From positions 1-8,283 of the forward strand of contig DBDQ01000062.1 of assembly GCA_002293665.1 (NCBI GenBank): DNA of 8,283 nt. The letters run 5' to 3'. The DNA is from Alistipes sp. UBA928. Lineage in GTDB: Bacteria > Bacteroidota > Bacteroidia > Bacteroidales > Rikenellaceae. Every line of letters begins with the position of its first letter. The stretch's first letter is position 1. Positions 1 to 6,173 of the stretch are shown here, piece after piece. The notes under the pieces are model-generated. The model saw only the letters and a list, made by a program, of their open reading frames with translations, had not been told where the DNA came from and searched no databases. The position numbers were made by a program, and so were the translations under genes.

Positions 1-7
1 ACGCGAA

Positions 8-1237
8 ATGACATACTACGACTCACGCGACGGACGCCGCTCGAAACGCCGTCGCCGGAGCCGTGGCTACGACAGCTACGACACTTACGGCTCGGGGTTC
101 GGCGGCCGGGGTTCGGCAGGCGGCAAACGCGGGTTCTCGCTCCCCGACTGGCTGATGATCATCGTCTCGCTCTGCGTGGCGGTGGGTTTCGCGCTCTCGT
201 GCATGGCGCGCTGGATACCCCCCGCCTCCTACGGTCTCATGTCGTCGGCGGGACTCTTCGCGCCGGTGCTCTACGCGGCCAACTTCGTGTGCCTCCTGTA
301 TTGGGTGATCCGCTGGCGCCGGGGAGTGTACATCCCGCTGGTGGTCGCGGTGGCGGGCCTGTGGAGTGTCAATCTCTTTTTCCGTCCCCAACTCACGCAA
401 GACCACACCGACCTATCGCGCGACCGTTCGCTGATGGGTGTGGTAACTTATAATGTGCGGGGAATGATGCGTCCCGTGGAGGACGGATCGTCGTCGCTGC
501 GTTCGTCTATGAACGACGTGGTGGCGGTGGTCGACTCGCTGCGGCCCGACATACTGTGCCTTCAGGAGTTCGCCTCGACGCCCGACCGTCCTGCGAGTGC
601 TTTCGAGGCGGCGCTGCCCGTGTACAACTACAGCCGCAAGCGCTACAACATTGCCGGCAGCGAGCAAAACCATGGCTGGGGCAACGCCATTTACAGCAAA
701 TTCCCCATAGCCGGCTCTGGCCACATAGACTTCGACGGCACCAACAACTCGATCCTGTGGGCCGACATAGCCGTGCGCCGCGACACGGTGAGGGTGTTCA
801 ACGCCCACCTGCAAACCACGGCCATCAAAGCCTCCGACGAGCGCTACATTGTGGACATGGATTTTGTGGGCGACGAAAACCTCTCGCGCGTCAAGGGCAT
901 GGTGGGCCGCCTGACACATAACTACATCATCCGCTCGGCACAGGCCGACTCCCTGGCCGCCCGTATCGCGGCGTCGCCCTACCCCGTGATCGTGTGCGGC
1001 GACTTCAACGACACTCCCGTATCGTGGGCCTACCGCCGCATCTCGCGCGGGCTCAAAGATTCGTTTCGCGAGGCCGGCCGGGGCTACGGGCACACCTACC
1101 ACGGCTTTTTCGACATGCTTCGCATCGACTACATGCTCCACTCACCCCGCATGACGTGCGTGTGGTACGCCTCACCCTCGTTCGACAACTCCGACCACAA
1201 TCCCGTGGCCGTCAAACTGCGTTTCAACCCCCAATAA
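8..1237 (+). CDS. Membrane-anchored endonuclease/exonuclease/phosphatase (EEP) family protein
   Basis: Metal-dependent phosphodiesterase or phosphatase fold of the EEP superfamily (DNase I, exonuclease III, sphingomyelinase and inositol phosphatase relatives), 409 residues. Residues 1-45 are very basic (RRSKRRRRSRG at 11-20) and then rich in Gly and Tyr. Three hydrophobic segments follow at about 48-70, 78-101 and 107-125. The catalytic domain fills about 143-407 with all expected motifs: N149 (TYNVRG), E187 (CLQEF), N265/H267 (FNAHLQ), D332/N334 (GDFND), D374 (RIDYML) and D396/H397 (NSDHNP). By the positive-inside rule the N-terminus and the RWRRG loop are cytoplasmic, which places the catalytic domain in the periplasm. 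The substrate cannot be read from the sequence: nucleic acid, phospholipid and sugar phosphate are all possible. The start ATG forms ATGA with a TGA in another frame (9-11), which suggests translational coupling to an upstream gene outside the window. Fold assignment is secure, function is not. Confidence 0.9.
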   Translation: MTYYDSRDGRRSKRRRRSRGYDSYDTYGSGFGGRGSAGGKRGFSLPDWLMIIVSLCVAVGFALSCMARWIPPASYGLMSSAGLFAPVLYAANFVCLLYWVIRWRRGVYIPLVVAVAGLWSVNLFFRPQLTQDHTDLSRDRSLMGVVTYNVRGMMRPVEDGSSSLRSSMNDVVAVVDSLRPDILCLQEFASTPDRPASAFEAALPVYNYSRKRYNIAGSEQNHGWGNAIYSKFPIAGSGHIDFDGTNNSILWADIAVRRDTVRVFNAHLQTTAIKASDERYIVDMDFVGDENLSRVKGMVGRLTHNYIIRSAQADSLAARIAASPYPVIVCGDFNDTPVSWAYRRISRGLKDSFREAGRGYGHTYHGFFDMLRIDYMLHSPRMTCVWYASPSFDNSDHNPVAVKLRFNPQ

Positions 1238-1252
1238 CCTGCGCCCCCCTGC

Positions 1253-2542
1253 CTAAGGCGCCGGCTTGACGTGCTTGTAGCGGAACACGATGGCGAAAAC
1301 CACCGCCACCACAAGCGCGTAGGCCGCGAAGATGTACCACGACGTGTGCCACCCCGCAACCTGAAGCTCGGCCGTGGGCTGCGAGAAGACAAAACGGTCG
1401 ACCACGGCCTGCGCACCCAGCGTGCCGATCGTGGCCCCCACCCCGTTTGTCATCATCATGAACAGCCCCTGCGCCGAAGAACGCACCTGCGGGTCTGTCT
1501 CGGTGTCGACATACAGCGAACCCGAGATATTGAAAAAGTCGAACGCTATGCCGTAAACTATCATCGACAGCACGAACATCCACACCCCGCCGCCGGGATT
1601 ACCCGCCCCGAAAAGCGCGAATCGCAGCATCCACGCCACCATCGCTATAAGCATCACGCGCTTGATGCCGAACCGCCGCAGACAGAACGGGATGAGCAGA
1701 ATACAGAGTGTTTCGGAAATCTGCGACAGCGAGATCAGCGCGTTGGCGTTGGTTGCACCCCAGGCGTCGGCATACCGGGGAATCCCCTCGAAAGCGCCGA
1801 TAAATGGATTGGCAAAGGCATTGGTGATCTGGAGCGACACGCCCAACAGCATCGAGAAGATAAAGAACACCGCCATCTTGCGCTGCCTGAACAACCTGAA
1901 AGCGTTGAACCCCACGGCCGCCGTGAGCGGATTGTCGTCCTGCGCCCGCCGCACCGGGATCGCCGGCAGCGTGAAGGCGTACAGCCCGAGCACCAGTGCC
2001 AGCAGCGCCGAGAAGACGAACTGATGCGGCAACGTCTGCATCGACCCGCCGCCGAACTTCACGAAATTGGTCGCCAGCATGGCGCAGATAAAGCCCACGG
2101 TGCCGAAGACACGGATCGGCGGAAAAGCCTTCACTGTGTCGAGCCCGGCCTGCGTCAGCACACTGTAAGCCACCGAGTTCGACAGCGCGATGGTGGGCAT
2201 GTAGAAAGCCACGCTCATGGTGTAGAGCGAGAACAGGAGCGCGAAATCGGGCGTCCCTCCCCCCGCGGCCACCGTGATGCCGTAGTATCCGGCCGCGGCC
2301 ATGAACCCTGCGGCCATCAGGTGGCACAGCCCCAGCATCCGCTGGGCGGGTATCCACCTGTCGGCGACGATCCCCACCAAAGTGGGCATCACGAGCGACA
2401 CCAATCCCTGCACCGCGTAAAAAATCCCAATCTTCCCCCCGAGTTCCACCCCTCCCAGATATCGCCCCATAGAGGTGAGATAAGCCCCCCAGACCGCATA
2501 CTGGAGGAAGTTCATGACGATCAGCCGAGTCTTGATTCCCAT
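1253..2542 (-). CDS. nupG: NupG-type nucleoside:H+ symporter (MFS)
   Basis: Inner-membrane major facilitator of the nucleoside:H+ symporter family, 429 residues, close to E. coli NupG in length. It should import nucleosides using the proton gradient. The protein follows NupG almost block by block (comparison from memory): FLQYAVWGAYLTSMG near residue 12, the A-like loop GIVADRW at 57-63, FPPIRVFGTVGF at 140-151, FFIFSMLLGVSLQITN at 226-241, SQISETL at 273-279, AWMLRFALF at 303-311, LSMIVYGIAFDFFNISGS at 325-342, SAQGLFMMMTNG at 356-367, and a short basic end (RYKHVKP) matching the KYKHVR end of NupG. About 12 hydrophobic segments are visible. The ATG follows an A/T-rich leader without a Shine-Dalgarno sequence, about 20 bases after the predicted transcript start. 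Its stop lies only 15 bases from the stop of the convergent EEP gene, and I see no clear hairpin terminator there. Which nucleosides it prefers is not visible. Confidence 0.93.
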   Translation of the reverse strand: MGIKTRLIVMNFLQYAVWGAYLTSMGRYLGGVELGGKIGIFYAVQGLVSLVMPTLVGIVADRWIPAQRMLGLCHLMAAGFMAAAGYYGITVAAGGGTPDFALLFSLYTMSVAFYMPTIALSNSVAYSVLTQAGLDTVKAFPPIRVFGTVGFICAMLATNFVKFGGGSMQTLPHQFVFSALLALVLGLYAFTLPAIPVRRAQDDNPLTAAVGFNAFRLFRQRKMAVFFIFSMLLGVSLQITNAFANPFIGAFEGIPRYADAWGATNANALISLSQISETLCILLIPFCLRRFGIKRVMLIAMVAWMLRFALFGAGNPGGGVWMFVLSMIVYGIAFDFFNISGSLYVDTETDPQVRSSAQGLFMMMTNGVGATIGTLGAQAVVDRFVFSQPTAELQVAGWHTSWYIFAAYALVVAVVFAIVFRYKHVKPAP

Positions 2543-2557
2543 ATTTTTTGCATTTTG

Positions 2558-2599
2558 TTTGCAGAAACAAAAATAATCAATTATTTTTGCATCGTCAAA
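2558..2599. promoter_or_regulatory. Overlapping divergent promoters for nupG (-) and tRNA-Gln (+)
   Basis: Both strands carry a Bacteroidetes-type promoter in the same 42 bases. On the + strand TTTG (2558-2561), a 20-base spacer, then TATTTTTG (2582-2589) matches the TTTG / TAnnTTTG consensus and would start RNA near 2596. On the - strand TTTG (2599-2596), a 20-base spacer, then TATTTTTG (2575-2568) would start RNA near 2561, about 20 bases before the nupG ATG. The core is a palindrome with arms CAAAAATAAT and ATTATTTTTG around a CA centre (2568-2589). No better promoter lies between 2590 and the tRNA, so the + one probably serves the tRNA with a leader of about 54 bases. Start sites are inferred. 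Confidence 0.72.
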
Positions 2600-2649
2600 C
2601 GACGGGTCATCGTGTGGTGATAATGATGATAGCGCGCGTTTTGAAATAT

Positions 2650-2720
2650 TGAGCTATGGTGTAATGGTAACACTGCAGATTCTGGATCTGCCTTTCTTGG
2701 TTCGAATCCAGGTAGCTCAA
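2650..2720 (+). tRNA. tRNA-Gln, anticodon CTG
   Basis: A complete 71-base cloverleaf. The acceptor stem is TGAGCTA (2650-2656) with TAGCTCA (2713-2719) and discriminator A2720. The D stem is GTGT/ACAC around AATGGTA (2659-2673). The anticodon stem is GCAGA/TCTGC (2675-2691) with loop TTCTGGA, giving anticodon CTG at 2682-2684, which reads CAG glutamine codons. The variable loop is four bases, and the T arm is CTTGG/CCAGG around TTCGAAT. The 3' CCA is not encoded, so it must be added by tRNA nucleotidyltransferase. It is a single tRNA gene with its own terminator just downstream. Confidence 0.96.
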
Positions 2721-2721
2721 C

Positions 2722-2747
2722 AAAAAGGCCCGAAAGGGGCCTTTTTT
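2722..2747 (+). terminator. Intrinsic terminator of tRNA-Gln
   Basis: Ten-base-pair perfect stem AAAAAGGCCC (2722-2731) with GGGCCTTTTT (2737-2746), a five-base loop, and a run of six T (2742-2747) forming the tail. It begins two bases after the tRNA and would stop readthrough into the downstream hydrolase gene. The inverted repeat can be extended outward with one bulged base, to GCTCAAC (2715-2721, inside the tRNA 3' end) and GTTGAGC (2748-2754). Confidence 0.9.
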
Positions 2748-2781
2748 GTTGAGCAGTACGAAACTCCTCTCCTTTTTTTCG

Positions 2782-2789
2782 TAACTTTG
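2782..2789 (+). promoter_or_regulatory. -7 promoter element for the GH5-like lipoprotein gene
   Basis: TAACTTTG matches TAnnTTTG exactly and lies about 43 bases before the ATG at 2832, which gives an expected leader of about 37 bases. No TTTG or TTG is found 19-21 bases upstream, so the promoter may be weak or activator-dependent. The tRNA terminator just upstream means the gene needs its own promoter. Confidence 0.55.
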
Positions 2790-2831
2790 TTAAACCGGAT
2801 TTCGACACATTATCCTAAAAATACTCCCCTT

Positions 2832-4052
2832 ATGAAAACAATCAACTTTTTACTCCTTGTGGTTCTTCCGACCCTTCTTACGGTCGGCTGCGAATCGGGA
2901 AAAGTGCCTGCGGGCAGCTCGGAACCGATAGATTACGACGCTATCCGGGGATTTAACTACACTCCGGCAGGCGTGGCGGCTCCCCGCCACCATGTCGACT
3001 CATGGGTGCGTTACGACGAAAGCGTGACCAATTTCGATCTCGATCTCGCCAAAGGTCTCAACCTCAATCAGACCCGCGTCTTTGTCAACTACGCGGCCTA
3101 CGAGGAGCTCGGCGACGAGCTTGCGGGCCGACTGCAGCATTTTGTCAGATCGTGTCACGAGCGCGGCATCGGGGTAATGCCCGTTGTGGGCAACGGGCCG
3201 TGGGTCAGGGACACTACACTGCGTGAACAGGGTCGCCGGTGGGCCGAGTTTCTGGTAAACACCCTCAAGGATGAACCCGGGCTGGCGATGTGGGACATAA
3301 TGAACGAACCTGATTACAGCAGCCGCAACGACAGCCTGCGCAGAGTGCTGAACTACGACAACTGCCGATTCCTGTCGCGCCTTTTCCATGAACTCGACCC
3401 GGCAACTCCCGTAACCATCGGCATGGCAGGGGTGGACGGCATGATCGAGATGGCCGAGTGGGTCGACGTTCTCCAGTTCCACGACTACTCCCCGACCAGA
3501 GGAGAAATAATAAACACCATCGAACGCGCGAAAGAGTTCGCGGCCGGCGTCGGCAAACCGCTCATAAACGGCGAGATAGGCTGTCTGGCGCGGGCCAATC
3601 CCTACGATGTCACACTCGAAGAGCACATGAAAGCAGGTGTTGGCTGGTACATTTGGGAGCTCATGATCGTGCGCGACGGCTGGGGCAGCGTACACGGGGT
3701 ATTCTACGAGGACGGCACCGTGCGCGACCCGTCGATAGCGGCCGCAATCATGGGATACTTCCGCAATCGGGATAACATCCTCCCCGAAGTTCCCGACCGC
3801 GAAGGAATGGTGACTCGCACGGTTGCGGAGATCGACAAATGGACATCGGAGCCGAATCCCGGCTGGAGCCGGGGACTCGACCTGGCCGAAACGGCCGCCA
3901 ACCTCATGGAATCGAGTCAGGCGGCAGCCATGATCACTCCCCCGACCTGGGAAGTGGAGATGCTTCGCAAAGGGGCCGAAGATATTCCGGCACTGAAAAC
4001 CCTGCTCAAAAAATATGCACAGGTTCTGACGCCCTACATAATACAGAAGTAA
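2832..4052 (+). CDS. GH5-like glycoside hydrolase lipoprotein
   Basis: Probable retaining beta-glycosidase with a (beta/alpha)8 barrel of clan GH-A, 406 residues. The frame is open upstream to 2649, but that stretch is the tRNA and terminator. ATG 2832 begins a lipoprotein signal peptide: MKT, a hydrophobic core, and LTVGC with the lipidated Cys at 20 (Thr at -3 is slightly off consensus). No acidic cluster follows the Cys, so surface export is not evident. The barrel spans about 38-312: GFNY at 40-43, TRVFVNY at 81-87, WDIMNEPD at 154-161 with acid/base E159, QFHDYS with H217, LINGEIG with likely nucleophile E248, and WYIWELM at 272-278. The last 90 residues look helical and are not assigned. 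The family could be GH5 or a near relative annotated as cellulase-like; the substrate (beta-mannan, beta-glucan, other) cannot be told. No SusC/SusD genes are in view, so it does not sit in an obvious polysaccharide-utilisation locus here. Confidence 0.85.
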   Translation: MKTINFLLLVVLPTLLTVGCESGKVPAGSSEPIDYDAIRGFNYTPAGVAAPRHHVDSWVRYDESVTNFDLDLAKGLNLNQTRVFVNYAAYEELGDELAGRLQHFVRSCHERGIGVMPVVGNGPWVRDTTLREQGRRWAEFLVNTLKDEPGLAMWDIMNEPDYSSRNDSLRRVLNYDNCRFLSRLFHELDPATPVTIGMAGVDGMIEMAEWVDVLQFHDYSPTRGEIINTIERAKEFAAGVGKPLINGEIGCLARANPYDVTLEEHMKAGVGWYIWELMIVRDGWGSVHGVFYEDGTVRDPSIAAAIMGYFRNRDNILPEVPDREGMVTRTVAEIDKWTSEPNPGWSRGLDLAETAANLMESSQAAAMITPPTWEVEMLRKGAEDIPALKTLLKKYAQVLTPYIIQK

Positions 4053-4082
4053 GCCCCTTTTCTACTCTGCATCTGCAAACAC

Positions 4083-4114
4083 AACAAAGCCGGCACACAT
4101 GAGCCGGCTTTGTT
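4083..4114. terminator. Bidirectional terminator between convergent genes
   Basis: Perfect 12-base-pair inverted repeat, AACAAAGCCGGC (4083-4094) with GCCGGCTTTGTT (4103-4114), around an eight-base loop. On both strands the hairpin is followed by a T/G-rich tail rather than pure T. It lies 30 bases after the hydrolase stop and 22 bases from the oxidoreductase stop, so it can end both transcripts. Confidence 0.82.
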
Positions 4115-4136
4115 TGTTGTTGAATCGCGCGTTGTT

Positions 4137-5507
4137 TTACATCGTCGGGCGACGGGGAGGAGTGCCTGGAACCGGAGCCTGTCCTTCTTTGTAGAAAGGC
4201 AACGGGCCTATTGCGTAGGTCTGGGGACCGTATCTCAGGTCCGACGCCATGATCTCGTCCCAGGTGATGGTTTTTCCGGTATATGCCGATTCGCGCCCCT
4301 GGATCGCTACCTGGGTCGAGTAGGCCAGATCTTCCGCCTGATTGATCTTCAGGCCGAGGCGGATCGACTCCACGAGGTGGATATGCTCCTGACGGTATGG
4401 GTCTTTCACCGGTTTGGCCTCATAGTCGTACTGCCATATGATGTTGCCCGCCAGGTCGCGGATCGCAATGTCGCCACGGTCGTTGAGGAACGCCACACCC
4501 TTGGTGCCGAACACCTGTTCGTTGATCCTGCCGCCGCATCCGTCGATCTGCCGCGCGGTAGCCAACATACGTTTGTCGCCTGCGTAAACGTAATCCACGC
4601 TAAAAAAGTCGTAGATGTCGCCCGTCAGCCTCTGGGCACGACCGCCGTAACCGTGGGCCTCGGTCGGACGTTCGCCCATGAACCACGTTGCGATGTCGAT
4701 GTTGTGTATCCCCTGATCGAGCAGATGGTCGCCGCTGAGCCACAGGATATTGAACCAGTTGCGTATGCAGTACTCCATGTCGCTCCATTCGGGGCGTTGG
4801 GGCTTGTTCCACCACGCGCCCTGATCCCAGTGAGCCGACGCACCAACGACGTCGCCGATGATACCGTTGCGCACCTGCACGTATGCTTCCCAGTAGTCGC
4901 GGCGGTGGCGGCGCTGGTTGCCGGTAATCACGGTGAGCCCCTTGCTTTCGGCTATCTTTGCCGATGCGATCACGGTACGGATACCGGTGGGGTCTACGGC
5001 GCAAGGTTTCTCCATGAAGATGTGTTTTCCTGCGTCTACGGCTGCCTTGAACTGTTCGGGTCTGAAGTGGGTGGGGGTACACAGCAGCACCACGTCGATT
5101 TCGGGCATCTCCAACACCTTCTTGTAGGCGTCGAAACCGAGGAAACAGTTGGCGTCGTCCACCGGATTGTTGGAGCGTTCCACCAGCACCTGGCGGCATC
5201 TGTCCATACGGTCTTTGAATATGTCCACCAGAGCCACTATCGACACGTTGGGCCCGGCAGCGAGGAATTGCGTAGCCGCGCCGGTACCTCTGTCGCCACA
5301 CCCCACGAGGGCAGCTTTGAGGGGTTTGCCGTCAGGCGCAATGTCGACAAACGAGTACATTCCCAACTCTTCGGGAGTATAGGTGCGGGAATTCGAGCCC
5401 GAGCCTTTTCCGTCGCCGCACGACGTGAGTACCGCCGGAGCAAGTCCGGCCAGAGGCAGCCCCGCTCCGGCGATGGCCAAACTCTTGACAAAATCTCTTC
5501 TTTTCAT
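4137..5507 (-). CDS. Gfo/Idh/MocA oxidoreductase with Tat lipoprotein signal
   Basis: NAD(P)-dependent sugar or polyol oxidoreductase fold, 456 residues. The N-terminus is a twin-arginine signal (MKRRDFVK, then an Ala/Gly/Leu core) ending in LTSC with Cys at 30, so it is probably exported folded and lipid-anchored, facing the periplasm. The Rossmann domain starts about residue 62: VGCGDRGTG at 68-76 for the dinucleotide, VDIF at 94-97, and the EKP motif at 166-168 (Lys167 usually contacts cofactor and substrate). The C-terminal domain (about 198-440) has HWDQGAWWNKP at 226-236 and DQGIHNID at 264-271, with D264 and H268 at the usual catalytic spacing. The tail after 440 is Pro-rich. It starts 15 bases after the DUF1097-like gene, in one operon. 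GH109 glycosidases share this fold, but the intact EKP motif fits a dehydrogenase better. The substrate is unknown; oxidation of glycosides to keto-sugars is a plausible role. Confidence 0.9.
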   Translation of the reverse strand: MKRRDFVKSLAIAGAGLPLAGLAPAVLTSCGDGKGSGSNSRTYTPEELGMYSFVDIAPDGKPLKAALVGCGDRGTGAATQFLAAGPNVSIVALVDIFKDRMDRCRQVLVERSNNPVDDANCFLGFDAYKKVLEMPEIDVVLLCTPTHFRPEQFKAAVDAGKHIFMEKPCAVDPTGIRTVIASAKIAESKGLTVITGNQRRHRRDYWEAYVQVRNGIIGDVVGASAHWDQGAWWNKPQRPEWSDMEYCIRNWFNILWLSGDHLLDQGIHNIDIATWFMGERPTEAHGYGGRAQRLTGDIYDFFSVDYVYAGDKRMLATARQIDGCGGRINEQVFGTKGVAFLNDRGDIAIRDLAGNIIWQYDYEAKPVKDPYRQEHIHLVESIRLGLKINQAEDLAYSTQVAIQGRESAYTGKTITWDEIMASDLRYGPQTYAIGPLPFYKEGQAPVPGTPPRRPTM

Positions 5508-5522
5508 TGTTTTAGTTGCGAT

Positions 5523-6053
5523 TTATGATTGGTTCGATTTTTTAACTTTTTCTTCATATTTCGAGCGGAGTAAAATGGTCACCCATCCGAACACGAGTCC
5601 TATCAGGCAGTATACCATGATTGTGAACGAGGCGATGGCGAACGTTGCTCCGGGTATATAATTCATGAAGGCGAAGAACGCACCGGCACCGATGAAGAGG
5701 GCCGGGATGCACGACGTCCAGTCGTTGCGTTCGAGGAAAATTGCCAGACAGGCCATGATCCCCACGGCGAGCGGCACCGCGCAGAATCCCAATACCGACG
5801 CCGTGGCGCCTCCCATCGTCATGATCAGAATGGAGACCACGATCCCCAGTCCGTAAGATATAAAAGCCTTTATTCCCCCTTTGAGAGTACAGCCCGAAAA
5901 GAAGTAGACGGCCCACGACTGAAAACATATCCAACTGAGGCCCACATTTCCCGCCGGAGGCATCACAGGCGAGATGAGCTGATCGAGAACCTGAATACCG
6001 AATGCCAACACACCGATCATCAACGGTATCGGCACAAATTGTTTAAACTTCAT
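5523..6053 (-). CDS. Small integral membrane protein, DUF1097-like
   Basis: A 176-residue, very hydrophobic protein with about six membrane segments (roughly 8-27, 37-54, 61-80, 84-107, 113-131 and 136-162) and a short charged C-terminus (RSKYEEKVKKSNQS). Length and layout, including the SGCTLKGG turn at 53-60 and the repeated small-residue patterns, resemble E. coli YcdZ and the DUF1097 family; this comparison is from memory. The molecular function of that family is not established. It is the first gene of a two-gene operon with the exported oxidoreductase, which suggests a shared job such as moving a substrate, product or reducing equivalent across the membrane. The ATG is preceded by an A/T-rich leader with no Shine-Dalgarno sequence. 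Coding reality is well supported by the hydrophobic pattern, promoter and spacing; the family name is less sure. Confidence 0.75.
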   Translation of the reverse strand: MKFKQFVPIPLMIGVLAFGIQVLDQLISPVMPPAGNVGLSWICFQSWAVYFFSGCTLKGGIKAFISYGLGIVVSILIMTMGGATASVLGFCAVPLAVGIMACLAIFLERNDWTSCIPALFIGAGAFFAFMNYIPGATFAIASFTIMVYCLIGLVFGWVTILLRSKYEEKVKKSNQS

Positions 6054-6105
6054 AATTTCAACGGTTTTGGTAAGATTTAGCTTCTGGTTTGAGTTTCAGA
6101 TTCGC

Positions 6106-6135
6106 CAAAATTAATAAAAATAATTAATAAAACAA
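6106..6135 (-). promoter_or_regulatory. Promoter of the DUF1097-oxidoreductase operon
   Basis: On the - strand TTG (6135-6133), a 19-base spacer and TAATTTTG (6113-6106) match the Bacteroidetes -33 / -7 pattern. RNA would start near 6100, giving a leader of about 46 bases before the ATG at 6053. The spacer consists almost wholly of two direct copies of an 11-base A/T sequence. Confidence 0.68.
6109..6132. repeat. Two direct 11-base repeats inside a promoter spacer
   Basis: AATTAATAAAA occurs at 6109-6119 and again at 6122-6132, separated by AT, a period of 13. The copies fill the spacer between the -33 and -7 elements of the operon promoter and touch the -7 box. The sequence is A/T-only, so chance or curvature-related composition may explain it. 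Confidence 0.7.
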
Positions 6136-6173
6136 TGGCATCCTTAAACGAATCATCCAAATTTGCCCTATTT

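Noticed and set aside
413..1141. Open frame (242 codons) on the - strand opposite the EEP gene
   Set aside because: The Val/His/Arg-rich translation has no family features, and the sense strand holds every EEP motif in order.
1271..2620. Long open frame (449 codons) on the + strand opposite nupG
   Set aside because: It lies antisense to a clear NupG homologue, its translation is rich in His, Arg, Glu and Gln with no domain pattern, and it runs through the divergent promoter. It is a by-product of GC-rich third codon positions.
2649..2754. tRNA-Gln 3' end as an integration attachment site
   Set aside because: The nearby copy of the tRNA end is inverted and part of the terminator, only six bases match directly, and no integrase or foreign segment is present.
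2649..2831. Upstream in-frame extension of the GH5-like gene
   Set aside because: This stretch is the tRNA-Gln gene, its terminator and the -7 box. The lipoprotein signal starts exactly at ATG 2832.
4137..5507. GH109 alpha-N-acetylgalactosaminidase as the identity of the Gfo/Idh/MocA protein
   Set aside because: The fold is shared, but the EKP motif with its lysine is kept, which fits a dehydrogenase better. Not excluded without a profile search.
4110..5528. Long open frame (472 codons) on the + strand opposite the Gfo/Idh/MocA gene
   Set aside because: It begins inside the bidirectional terminator and mirrors the full length of a well-supported gene. The translation has no recognisable motif or signal.
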